Assembly (NCBI RefSeq): GCF_002023715.1
Contig: NZ_MAHX01000007.1
Coordinates: 203,176 to 267,175, forward strand
Direction: 5' to 3'
Source: Elizabethkingia occulta
GTDB lineage: Bacteria > Bacteroidota > Bacteroidia > Flavobacteriales > Weeksellaceae
Length of the DNA: 64,000 bases
The notes under the pieces were generated by a model that saw nothing but the letters and a program-made list of their open reading frames with translations, made no database searches and was not told the DNA's origin. This document shows positions 43,475-52,176 of this stretch, piece by piece; the first letter of the stretch is position 1, and every line of letters begins with the position of its first letter. Both the position numbers and the translations under genes were made by a program.

Positions 43475-45907
43475 ATGTTACGCAACTGGATAAAAATAGC
43501 ATTTACAAATTATAAAAAAAATTGGCTGACAAGCCTTATTAATCTTTTAGGTTTATCTGTCGGGTTGGTGATATTTTTGTTAGTATTTCTAAATTGGCAG
43601 GATGAGAAATCTTATGAGAAATGGGTTCCGAATGGGGAAAATGTATATTTAATAGAATTACAAAACGGTAAGGATAGCTATGTTTCTCAGGTCAATTATC
43701 CACTTTTGTATACTTCTCCTAAGACATTTCCGGAAATAGAGACATATACAGTAGTCAATATGTGGATGGATGTTAAAAACAAACTAACCACAGAAGGACA
43801 TTCTGTTTATACTACTCCCATTTTTGCAACCGAAAATTTCTTTAAAGTACTACAGTTTCCCAAACTAGCTGGGAGCTATGAAAATATTCTTTTAGACAAT
43901 ACATCTATAGCTCTTTCCGAAGATACTGCCAAGGCTTTATTTGGTAAAGATTACCTTCATAGTATCGGGAAAACAGTGGTGCTGGATAATGAAGGCAGCA
44001 AATATGTTGTACATGCAATTTATAAGAACCCCGAAGAATCCGAAAATACAATATTCCGGGGCGGGTTTGTAGTCCGTGATGCTTTTGTTAACGACAGCAA
44101 AGAGAGCTGGACCAACTATAGTTACTATGGTTTCTTTAAAGTAAAGCCTAATACGGATTTAGCTAAACTGGAAGAAAAGCTCTCCAAATGGGATGATGAT
44201 CATGAAAGAATTGAGAATCGAAAAAATGGATGGGGAGATAACGGAGATCATATCAAAGCTCATTTGACTAATATCAGAAATATGAAGCTCGATGCTAAAG
44301 GATGGGGAGTGATGAAGGGCGATAAAAAATCTATTATTATTCTGATGTCATTATCAGGCCTTATTTTAGTTCTTTCCGGAATTAATTTCATTAATCTCAA
44401 TACAGCGCAAGCTTCACAACGTGCTAAAGAAGTAGGTGTAAGAAAGGCTTTGGGAAGTTCTAAAAGAAAAATAATAGTTCAGTTTTTGTTAGAAACCCTT
44501 ATCATGTATGCCACAGCATTTGTGATCTCTATGGTTGTACTGGAATTGCTTTTACCAATCTACGGAAAGTATTTGGGGAAAGAGATAAAAATACAGGGAT
44601 TTCAGGTCTATTTATATGCAGTTTTTATTGTCCTCATTTTCACCCTTGTTTCCGGAATTATTCCAGCGCTTTATCTTTCAGGATTTAAGCCTATTCAGAC
44701 GCTGAAAGGAAATTTTGCAGGCAGTAAGCATGGTATATGGTTACGAAATCTTATTTTGTCATTACAGCTTATTATTTCATCATTTTTTATTATTTCATCA
44801 TTGATTATTTATAAACAGGTAAACTATATGATGGATAAAGATTTAGGTTTTAATGGGGATCAGGTATTTGAGATCAGCTTTAAAAAGACAAATTTTAAAG
44901 ATGGCAACTATAATCAGAGAAAATATGAATTGTACAGAGACCAGATAAAGCATTTTCCCGGAGTATTGGATATTACCGGTTCATCACAAAGTATTGGTAA
45001 TGGTCTTAGGAATTTTGCAGGTGCAAAAGATAAAAGGGACTCTACAAAAACCACATCTGCCGGAATCGGAGCTATAGATTTTAATTATTTCAGTTTTTAT
45101 AAACTAAGATTGGTTGCAGGCAGAGATATTAATCCCAAATTGGCTACAGATACAGTGAATGGACTCGTAGTTAATGAAGCTTTTGTAAAAAGTATGGGCT
45201 GGAAACCTGCAGAAGCTATTGGTAAAGAAATATCAAGCGGACTATCTGAAAAGAGTAATAATTTGTTGATTATAGGAGTGGTGAAGGATTTCCATTATGG
45301 TGGAGTAAAAAATGAAATTTCTCCGGTCATGTTCTTTAATTACCAAAGGTACTGGACTAAAAACCAAATGAATAATCTGCAGATTAAACTTTCAGGGGAC
45401 AATATCTCTCAAAATATTCAACGTATCAAAAAATATTGGGAAACTCAGGTAGAGCCAGGCTATCCTTTTGAAGGTAATTTTGTCAATAAAAATTTCGCCA
45501 AGACTTTTGACAAATATAAAAAGCAACGCCTATTATTCTCTATTCTAAATTCTGTTGTTTTGGTTGTTGCCCTTTTAGGACTATTTGCATTGTCCAGTCT
45601 GATTATAGAACAAAAACTCAAAGATGTAGCGATTAAAAAGACATTGGGAGCATCAGACGGAGTACTGATAAAAGATCTGACAAAGAAATTTCTTTGGATC
45701 ACAGCAATAGCGGTATTAATAAGTATACCGATAAGTTATTATTTTATGAACGAATGGCTGAAAGATTTTGCCTACCGCATTGAAATGCCATGGTGGCCTT
45801 ATATTGTGAGTTTAGCTATTCTTTTGCTGCTAACTTTTCTTGTCGTAAGTATTAAAGCTTACAGAGCAACAAAAGTAGAACTGGTAAAATACCTGAAATA
45901 CGAATGA
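43475..45907 (+). CDS. FtsX/MacB-like ABC permease, array copy 5
   Basis: An 810-residue copy, closest to copy 6: both share KLEEKLSKWDDD in the first periplasmic domain, KTxFxDxNYNQRKYE in the second, and similar leaders. Coupling motif 1 is NLNTAQASQRAKEVGVRKALGSSKRKI and motif 2 EQKLKDVAIKKTLGASDG. The helix-5 segment LSLQLIISSFFIISSLIIYKQ is conserved. The first periplasmic domain (45-280) keeps the fold-defining hydrophobics but differs from copy 6 in many exposed positions. Reading frame is intact. Function as for the other copies; what each copy adds is unknown. Confidence 0.92.
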   Translation: MLRNWIKIAFTNYKKNWLTSLINLLGLSVGLVIFLLVFLNWQDEKSYEKWVPNGENVYLIELQNGKDSYVSQVNYPLLYTSPKTFPEIETYTVVNMWMDVKNKLTTEGHSVYTTPIFATENFFKVLQFPKLAGSYENILLDNTSIALSEDTAKALFGKDYLHSIGKTVVLDNEGSKYVVHAIYKNPEESENTIFRGGFVVRDAFVNDSKESWTNYSYYGFFKVKPNTDLAKLEEKLSKWDDDHERIENRKNGWGDNGDHIKAHLTNIRNMKLDAKGWGVMKGDKKSIIILMSLSGLILVLSGINFINLNTAQASQRAKEVGVRKALGSSKRKIIVQFLLETLIMYATAFVISMVVLELLLPIYGKYLGKEIKIQGFQVYLYAVFIVLIFTLVSGIIPALYLSGFKPIQTLKGNFAGSKHGIWLRNLILSLQLIISSFFIISSLIIYKQVNYMMDKDLGFNGDQVFEISFKKTNFKDGNYNQRKYELYRDQIKHFPGVLDITGSSQSIGNGLRNFAGAKDKRDSTKTTSAGIGAIDFNYFSFYKLRLVAGRDINPKLATDTVNGLVVNEAFVKSMGWKPAEAIGKEISSGLSEKSNNLLIIGVVKDFHYGGVKNEISPVMFFNYQRYWTKNQMNNLQIKLSGDNISQNIQRIKKYWETQVEPGYPFEGNFVNKNFAKTFDKYKKQRLLFSILNSVVLVVALLGLFALSSLIIEQKLKDVAIKKTLGASDGVLIKDLTKKFLWITAIAVLISIPISYYFMNEWLKDFAYRIEMPWWPYIVSLAILLLLTFLVVSIKAYRATKVELVKYLKYE

Positions 45908-45995
45908 TACGGATTATGAAGTACGAATTACGAAGTTAGAGGTTCGAAATTAGAAAGTTAACCATTGACAATTAATCATTAACAATTAGCGGATT
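45908..45995. repeat. Spacer repeat between permeases 5 and 6
   Basis: GAAGTACGAATTACGAAGTT-type repeat, then TTGACAATTAATCATTAAC and a leader with GCGGATT before the ATG, nearly the same as before permease 5. Confidence 0.7.
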
Positions 45996-48428
45996 ATGTT
46001 ACACAACTGGATTAAAATAGCATTTAGCAATTATTATAAAAATTGGCTGACAACAATTATTAACCTTTTAGGATTATCTATCGGGTTAACAATTTTCTTG
46101 CTGGTATTTCTGAATTGGCAGGATGAGAAATCCTATGAGAAATGGGTGCCGAATAAAGAGAATATTTATTTTGTGGAACTACAGACCAGTAAAAATAATT
46201 ATGCCTCCAATGTCAATTATCCATTGTTACATACAGCACCGAAAATGTTTTCAGAGATAGAGAATTATTCCGTAGTTGCTAATATAGGAGAAGAGGATAA
46301 AACTAAACTGATAGCTGATGGGCGCTCTGTCTATACTACCCCAATTGCCGCCAGTGAAGACTTTTTTAAAGTAATACAGCTTCCTAAAGTAGCAGGTAGT
46401 TATGATAACATTTTAGTAGACAGACATTCCGCAGCACTTTCTGAAGATACGGCCAAGGCTTTATTTGGTAAAGATTATCTGAACAGTATCGGCAAAGTTG
46501 TGGTGGCAGATAACGATGGAAGTAAATATGTGGTGCAAGCAATTTACAAGAATCCTGCTGATGCTGAAAATACAATATTCAGAAGTGGTTTTATAGTTAG
46601 ACAATCCAATATTGATAATAATGAGAATTGGACCAATTATAGTTTTTATGGCTTTTTCAAAGTGAAACCCAATACAGATATCACTAAGCTTGAAGAAAAA
46701 TTGTCCAAATGGGATGACGATAACGAAAGAGCAGACAGAAGTAAATACGGTTGGGCAGATGACAGAGATCCTATTAAAGTTCATCTGACTAATGTCCGTG
46801 ATATGAAACTTAAAGCCAAAGGTTCGGGAATTATGAAAGGTGATCAGAAATCTATTATAATTCTGATGACTTTAGCGGGGCTTATTTTAGTTCTTTCCGG
46901 TATTAATTTTATCAATCTCAATACAGCGCAGGCTTCCCAAAGAGCCAAGGAGGTAGGAGTGCGAAAAGCCTTGGGAAGCTCGAAAGGAAAATTAGTAATG
47001 CAATTTTTATTGGAGGCTTTTATTGTTTATATCACTGCATTTATTATTTCTCTGGTTTTATTAGAATTGTTATTGCCTGTATACGGCAGGTTTCTGAAGA
47101 AAGAAATCAGGGTGGAAGGGATTCATGTATATCTTTATACTTTCCTCATTATAATCACCTTTGCTTTCTTCTCCGGAATAATTCCGGCATTGTATCTTTC
47201 CAATTTTAAGCCTATTCAAACGCTTAAAGGAAACTTTGCCCGAAGCAGGCATGGAATCTGGCTGCGCAATGCGATCTTATCATTACAACTGATTATTTCC
47301 TCTTTTTTTATTATTTCTTCATTGATTATATACACTCAGGTAAATTATATGATGAATAAAGACTTAGGCTTTAGTGGAGATCAGGTTTTTCAGATAAATT
47401 TTAAAAAAACCAATTTTATAGATGAAAATTACAATCAGAGGAAATACGAACGCTACAGAGATAAAATAAAGCACTTCCCCGGAGTAATAGACATTACAGG
47501 ATCATCACATACGATGGGTGGTGGTATTACCAGCTCATCGGGTGCTAAATATAAAAGAGACTCTACAAAATCAACATCTGCGGGAATTGGGGCCATTGAC
47601 TTTAATTATTTTAAATTTTATAAAATAAAGTTTATTGTAGGTCGCGAGATGAATCCTAAGATGACGACAGATACCGCACGCGGATTAATTGTAAATGAGT
47701 CTTTTGTGAAGAAGATGAACTGGAGCCCATCAGAGGCTATAGGTAAAGAAATTTCCAGTGGATTGGATGATAAGAGCAACAATATGCTTATTATAGGTGT
47801 TGTAAAGAACTTTCATTACGGAAGTGTACAATATGATGTTTTCCCAATGATGTTCTTTAATTATCAAAGGTACTGGACTAAGAACCAAATGAACAATCTA
47901 CAGATAAAACTTTCCCCAGAGAATATCACAGAAAATACAGAGCGCATAAAAAAATACTGGGAAACAGAAGTAGAACCAGGATATCCATTCGAAGGAAATT
48001 TTGTGAACAAGAATTTTGCCCGGACTTTTGACAAATTTAAAAAACAACGATTGTTATTTTCGATTCTCAATTCTGTAGTATTATCTGTAGCACTTCTGGG
48101 ATTATTTGCATTATCCAGTTTGATGATAGAGCAAAAATTGAAAGATGTAGCTATTAAAAAGACATTGGGAGCATCTGATGTTATATTGATAAGAGACCTG
48201 ACCCGAAAATTTCTTTGGATTACTACAGTGGCGGTGTTTATCAGTATTCCGTTTAGTTATTATTTTATGAACGAATGGCTGAAAGAATTTGTGTACCGTA
48301 TCGACATGCCTTGGTGGCCCTATATTTTAAGCTTAGTAATCCTCTTACTGCTGACATTCCTGGTGACAAGTATCAAAGCCTACAGAGCTACCAAAGTAGA
48401 ACTGGTAAAGTACCTGAAATACGAATGA
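45996..48428 (+). CDS. FtsX/MacB-like ABC permease, array copy 6
   Basis: An 810-residue copy, last of the array and closest to copy 5. It departs from the others in the otherwise fixed C-terminal block: EWLKEFVYRIDMPWWPY instead of EWLKDFAYRIEMPWWPY, and LVTSIKAYRATK instead of VVSIKAYRATK. Coupling motifs are NLNTAQASQRAKEVGVRKALGSSKGKL and EQKLKDVAIKKTLGASDV. Helix pattern and both periplasmic domains are complete. That the last copy has escaped the homogenisation seen elsewhere fits conversion acting between inner copies. It is followed by a heptamer repeat tract and the TolC-type gene. Confidence 0.92.
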   Translation: MLHNWIKIAFSNYYKNWLTTIINLLGLSIGLTIFLLVFLNWQDEKSYEKWVPNKENIYFVELQTSKNNYASNVNYPLLHTAPKMFSEIENYSVVANIGEEDKTKLIADGRSVYTTPIAASEDFFKVIQLPKVAGSYDNILVDRHSAALSEDTAKALFGKDYLNSIGKVVVADNDGSKYVVQAIYKNPADAENTIFRSGFIVRQSNIDNNENWTNYSFYGFFKVKPNTDITKLEEKLSKWDDDNERADRSKYGWADDRDPIKVHLTNVRDMKLKAKGSGIMKGDQKSIIILMTLAGLILVLSGINFINLNTAQASQRAKEVGVRKALGSSKGKLVMQFLLEAFIVYITAFIISLVLLELLLPVYGRFLKKEIRVEGIHVYLYTFLIIITFAFFSGIIPALYLSNFKPIQTLKGNFARSRHGIWLRNAILSLQLIISSFFIISSLIIYTQVNYMMNKDLGFSGDQVFQINFKKTNFIDENYNQRKYERYRDKIKHFPGVIDITGSSHTMGGGITSSSGAKYKRDSTKSTSAGIGAIDFNYFKFYKIKFIVGREMNPKMTTDTARGLIVNESFVKKMNWSPSEAIGKEISSGLDDKSNNMLIIGVVKNFHYGSVQYDVFPMMFFNYQRYWTKNQMNNLQIKLSPENITENTERIKKYWETEVEPGYPFEGNFVNKNFARTFDKFKKQRLLFSILNSVVLSVALLGLFALSSLMIEQKLKDVAIKKTLGASDVILIRDLTRKFLWITTVAVFISIPFSYYFMNEWLKEFVYRIDMPWWPYILSLVILLLLTFLVTSIKAYRATKVELVKYLKYE

Positions 48429-48532
48429 AACTAAATCAGAAGTTAGAAATTAGAAGTTAGAAGTTAGAAGTTAGAAGTTAGAAAATTCACTATTCACCCA
48501 TTGACCTATTGATTATTAATAAACCGATCATC
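48429..48532. repeat. Spacer with heptamer tandem repeat before the TolC-type gene
   Basis: TAGAAGT is repeated four times in perfect tandem plus a partial fifth unit at 48451-48483, preceded by related GTTAGAAAT text. The 7-bp unit number could vary by slippage but it lies in non-coding DNA 50 bases before the next ATG. Confidence 0.8.
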
Positions 48533-49831
48533 ATGTTTAAAAAACTTATTTTCCTTAGTATATCAGCCTTTATGTTTTCTCAGCAGACCGAAGAATGGGA
48601 CCTGCAAAAAACAGTAGATTATGCTATAAGTAAGCACCCTACAGTGCAGCAAAGCATTCTGAAGGTAGACCAGCGTAAACAGGAAATAACAGCATCCAAA
48701 GGAATGCTGCTGCCTTCCGTTTCAGCTAATACCAGCCAGAATTATAGCTTTGGTTCAACTATTAATCCCGGAACCAACCAAAGAGAAGCCCTGAATGTAG
48801 GAACGACACAATTCTCGGCAACAGCTAATTGGGAATTATTCAACTGGAGAAATTTCATGAATATTTCACTAAGCAAAATGAATAAAGAAAGTTCCGATTA
48901 CCGCCTGAAAGCAGTGCAAAATGATATTGCACTCAATGTTATACAATTGTTCTTTCAGTATCAGAATGACAAGGCATGGTTCGGAGTATTGAAAACTCAG
49001 CTGGATGGAGTAGAAGAACAAATTAAAAGAACAGAAAAAGAAGTGGAAATAGGGAACAGACCTAAAAGTGATATCTATGATATAAAAGCCAACATGGGAA
49101 CCTTGCAGGAACAATGGGTATCAGCTAAAAATCAGAAAGAAATTTCCAAAAACAATCTGCTCAATGCATTAGCCATTACTTCGGACAATGTAGATTTCGT
49201 TCAGAATACAACGGATACATCTTCTGTTCTGGCCTTTTCAGACGAAAACTTTGTAAAAGAAATGCTGGAAAAGAATCCGGCATATCTGGCTGCTGCAAAA
49301 GAAATCCAGGTTTCTGCCGAGAAGATCAGAGTAGAGAGAAGCGGTTACCTACCAACATTGAACGGGCAGTATTCGTGGTCTACTTTTTATAGTAAAGTAC
49401 TGGGAGGCAATCAGCCTACAACAGCATTTTCAGATCAATTTAACCAAAACAAAAATCAACAGGTGTACTTTAATCTAAGTATTCCTGTTTTCAACAAGCT
49501 GCAGGTAAAATCCAATGTAGAAATTGCAAAGCTTAATAAAATTAATGCCGATCTGGAAAAAGAAAAAACAGTCAGTAATCTGGTTGCAGCATTAAAGTCC
49601 ATTAAGATTCAGTACCAGAACTCAGAAGAGAAATATAGACTTTTGCAGCAAAATTTTGAAAACCAAAAACTTTCTTTTGACAAATCAGAAGAAAAATACA
49701 AAGAAGGACTAATGGACGCTTATACCTTTTTCGTAGTTCGTAATAACTGGCTTCAGGCTAATTATAACCTGATTAAAAGCCGTTATGATGTAATGTTGCA
49801 GGAAGAATTATGGAAAATTTATAATAAATAA
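48533..49831 (+). CDS. TolC-like outer-membrane efflux protein
   Basis: A 432-residue protein from the ATG at 48533; the frame is open to a TTG at 48509 but the signal peptide (FKKLIFLSISAFMFSQ) starts only at the ATG. The body shows two TolC-type repeats: WDLQKTVDYAISKHPTVQQSILKVDQRKQEITASKGMLLPSVSA, long helices with KTEKEVEIGNRPKSDIYDIKANMGTLQEQW, a second KNPAYLAAAKEIQVSAEKIRVERSGYLPTLNGQYSW and YKEGLMDAYTFFVVRNNWLQANYNLIKSRYDVMLQ at the end (quoted here as landmarks of the OEP fold). It provides the outer-membrane exit duct for the six-permease system and closes the operon. Confidence 0.92.
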   Translation: MFKKLIFLSISAFMFSQQTEEWDLQKTVDYAISKHPTVQQSILKVDQRKQEITASKGMLLPSVSANTSQNYSFGSTINPGTNQREALNVGTTQFSATANWELFNWRNFMNISLSKMNKESSDYRLKAVQNDIALNVIQLFFQYQNDKAWFGVLKTQLDGVEEQIKRTEKEVEIGNRPKSDIYDIKANMGTLQEQWVSAKNQKEISKNNLLNALAITSDNVDFVQNTTDTSSVLAFSDENFVKEMLEKNPAYLAAAKEIQVSAEKIRVERSGYLPTLNGQYSWSTFYSKVLGGNQPTTAFSDQFNQNKNQQVYFNLSIPVFNKLQVKSNVEIAKLNKINADLEKEKTVSNLVAALKSIKIQYQNSEEKYRLLQQNFENQKLSFDKSEEKYKEGLMDAYTFFVVRNNWLQANYNLIKSRYDVMLQEELWKIYNK

Positions 49832-49851
49832 TTCTCCGTATTAACAGATTA

Positions 49852-49883
49852 TTTGTGCATTTTGTCATGTCTCACTACATTTG
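49852..49883 (+). promoter_or_regulatory. Promoter of fabV (sigma-ABfr type)
   Basis: TTTG at 49852-49855 and TACATTTG at 49876-49883 are spaced by 20 bases, matching the Bacteroidota -33/-7 consensus TTTG and TAnnTTTG, 32 bases before the ATG. Confidence 0.7.
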
Positions 49884-49915
49884 TATTCATTAAATAGAAT
49901 TGAAAATTAAGAACT

Positions 49916-51118
49916 ATGATCATACAACCACGTGTTAGAGGGTTTATCTGCCTTACAGCACACCCTGAAGGAGCTTTACAGAATGTAAAAAGTCAGATTG
50001 ATTATGTAAAATCTAAAGGTGAGATTAAAAACGGGCCTAAGAAAGTATTGGTAATTGGTGCTTCTACAGGTTTCGGTTTATCTTCCAGAATTTCTGCAGC
50101 TTTTGGTTCTGGTGCAGCTACTGTAGGTGTTTTCTTCGAAAAAGCGCCATCAGAAGGTAAACTGGCTACAGCCGGATGGTATAACTCTGCAGCTTTCGAA
50201 AAAGAAGCCGCTGCAGCAGGATTATATGCTAAAAGTATTAATGGTGATGCTTTCTCCGATGAGATAAAACAACAGACAATTGAGCTTATTAAAAAAGATT
50301 TAGGTCAGGTTGATCTTGTAATATACAGTTTGGCATCCCCAAGACGTACGCATCCTAAAACTGGAGTGGCTTATGCTTCAGTATTAAAGCCAATCGGAGA
50401 AGCTTTTACTAACAAAACAGTAGATTTCCACACAGGTGTTGTTTCAGATATCAGCATCCAACCGGTAGATAAAGATGAAGATATTCAGAATACTATCGCT
50501 GTAATGGGTGGTGAAGACTGGAAATTCTGGATCGAAGATCTTAAGAATGCCGGTGTTCTGGCTGATGGAGTTAAGACTGTTGCTTATTCTTATATTGGCC
50601 CTGAATTAACTTTCCCTATCTACAGAAACGGAACTATTGGACAGGCTAAAAATGATCTTGAAGGTTCTGTAACAGCAATCAATGATATGCTGAAAGACCT
50701 TAACGGTATTTCTTATGTATCTGTTAATAAGGCTTTGGTTACACAATCCAGTTCAGCAATTCCTGTAGTGCCACTTTATATTTCTCTACTTTACAAAGTA
50801 ATGAAAGAAAAAGGTATTCATGAAGGTACAATAGAGCAAATGCAGAGACTTTTTGCTGACAGATTGTATACAGAGAACGGAGAAGTTTTGCTAGATGATA
50901 AAGGAAGAATCCGTATCGATGACTGGGAAATGCGTGAAGACGTACAAAAAGAAGTTGCAGCTCTTTGGGAAACTATTTCTACAGAAAACCTAGGAGAAAT
51001 CAGTGATATCGAAGGTTATCGTAAAGAATTTTTCCAGTTATTTGGATTTGATGTTCCGGGTATTGATTATGAAAAAGATACCAATGAAGTGGTAAACATC
51101 CCAAGTATAGAAGGGTAA
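49916..51118 (+). CDS. fabV: Trans-2-enoyl-CoA/ACP reductase FabV
   Basis: A 400-residue FabV-family enoyl reductase of full family length. IIQPRVRGFICLTAHPEG is the unmistakable opening; VLVIGASTGFGLSSRISAAFG near residue 44 is the NADH site; YSLASPRRTHP near 140 and the catalytic Y-x8-K motif (Y236 to K245, in PIYRNGTIGQAK) follow. It reduces the trans-2 double bond of acyl-ACP or acyl-CoA in fatty acid synthesis. FabV enzymes are little affected by triclosan, so the gene predicts intrinsic tolerance if it is the main reductase. It is monocistronic with a good promoter and terminator. Confidence 0.95.
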   Translation: MIIQPRVRGFICLTAHPEGALQNVKSQIDYVKSKGEIKNGPKKVLVIGASTGFGLSSRISAAFGSGAATVGVFFEKAPSEGKLATAGWYNSAAFEKEAAAAGLYAKSINGDAFSDEIKQQTIELIKKDLGQVDLVIYSLASPRRTHPKTGVAYASVLKPIGEAFTNKTVDFHTGVVSDISIQPVDKDEDIQNTIAVMGGEDWKFWIEDLKNAGVLADGVKTVAYSYIGPELTFPIYRNGTIGQAKNDLEGSVTAINDMLKDLNGISYVSVNKALVTQSSSAIPVVPLYISLLYKVMKEKGIHEGTIEQMQRLFADRLYTENGEVLLDDKGRIRIDDWEMREDVQKEVAALWETISTENLGEISDIEGYRKEFFQLFGFDVPGIDYEKDTNEVVNIPSIEG

Positions 51119-51137
51119 TAATTAAAAAATGATATAT

Positions 51138-51162
51138 AAAGCGGTTCCATTGGGACCGCTTT
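51138..51162 (+). terminator. Rho-independent terminator after fabV
   Basis: A 12-bp stem (AAAGCGGTTCC arm at 51138-51148, one wobble, closing at 51162) with a short ATT-type loop, followed by TTTTATT, 20 bases after the stop. Confidence 0.85.
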
Positions 51163-51297
51163 TTTTATTGGCTGAAATTTATCATTAAATATTATTTTTA
51201 TTAATTCTAAATAAAAGTGTAATATTGTAAAATCATATAAATGAACAAAGAGTTCAGTATGAAGATTAAAATTTGATAGGAACAAAATTAAATCTGT

Positions 51298-52176
51298 ATG
51301 AAAAAAGCAATATTAATGGCATCCGTAGTGCTTGCCCTGTATTCTTGTAAGAAAGAAACCGATAAGCTTAGCAGTGGAGCAACTGAACAGACCTCGGAAA
51401 ATCCGAAATCTGCAAATAAGATAGTAAGCTTAAGTGGCGGAATTACTGAGATCGTAAGTGCATTAGGATATGAAAGTGAAATTGTGGGAGCTGATGTTAC
51501 CAGTACATATCCTGAAACACTAAAAGCAACAGCTAAAGATTTGGGACACGTAAGAAGTATGACGATTGAGCCTATCATGGCACTTAATCCAAATTTAATT
51601 CTGGCTTCAGATAAAGACTTGAATCCTGAATTATTAAGTAAAATAAAATCTTCAGGGATTAAAGCAGATATTTTTCAGCAGGAATTTTCTGTAGACGGAA
51701 CAAAAAAACTAATAGAACAGATTGCCAAAGCTGTTGGTAATACAGATTATCAGAAACTGAATGATAAGATCGATGCCGATATGAAGCAGGTACAATCTTT
51801 AGCAAAAAAGCCTAAGGTATTATTTATCTATGCAAGAGGAAATAACTTGATGGTAGCCGGAAAAAATACTCCAATGGAAAAGATTATTACATTGGCTGGC
51901 GGTGAAAATGCAATTAATGAATTTGACGATTTTAAACCCCTTACTCCTGAAGCCGTTGTAAAAGCCAATCCGGATATTTTATTCTTATTCAAAAGCGGAT
52001 TAGCCGGAGCAGGAGGAAATGAGGCCGTATTAAAAATGCCTGGAGTTGCACAAACTAACGCCGGGAAGAACAAGAAGATTATCTCTATGGACGGCGGTTT
52101 AGCATCGAGCTTTGGCCCAAGACTAGGGCAAGCAGTAGTAGAACTAAACAAACTACTAATTGAAAACACAAAATAA
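51298..52176 (+). CDS. hmuT: Haem ABC transporter substrate-binding lipoprotein
   Basis: A 292-residue periplasmic-binding protein of the BtuF/HmuT class. Lipobox LYSC gives an acylated Cys at about residue 17. KIVSLSGGITEIVSALGYESEIVGADVTSTYPETLK, then LGHVRSMTIEPIMALNPNLILAS and the C-terminal lobe with ARGNNLMVAGKNTPMEKIITLAGG are typical. Substrate is assigned as haem because the operon continues with a FecCD permease, an ATPase and HmuS; vitamin B12 or siderophore binding could not be told from sequence alone. It overlaps the permease gene by 17 bases. I saw no convincing Fur box upstream. Confidence 0.86.
   Translation: MKKAILMASVVLALYSCKKETDKLSSGATEQTSENPKSANKIVSLSGGITEIVSALGYESEIVGADVTSTYPETLKATAKDLGHVRSMTIEPIMALNPNLILASDKDLNPELLSKIKSSGIKADIFQQEFSVDGTKKLIEQIAKAVGNTDYQKLNDKIDADMKQVQSLAKKPKVLFIYARGNNLMVAGKNTPMEKIITLAGGENAINEFDDFKPLTPEAVVKANPDILFLFKSGLAGAGGNEAVLKMPGVAQTNAGKNKKIISMDGGLASSFGPRLGQAVVELNKLLIENTK

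Noticed and set aside
33256..48532. Regularly spaced repeats as a CRISPR array
   Set aside because: The repeats lie 2.5 kb apart in gene gaps, vary in length and are not separated by short unique spacers; no cas genes are present.
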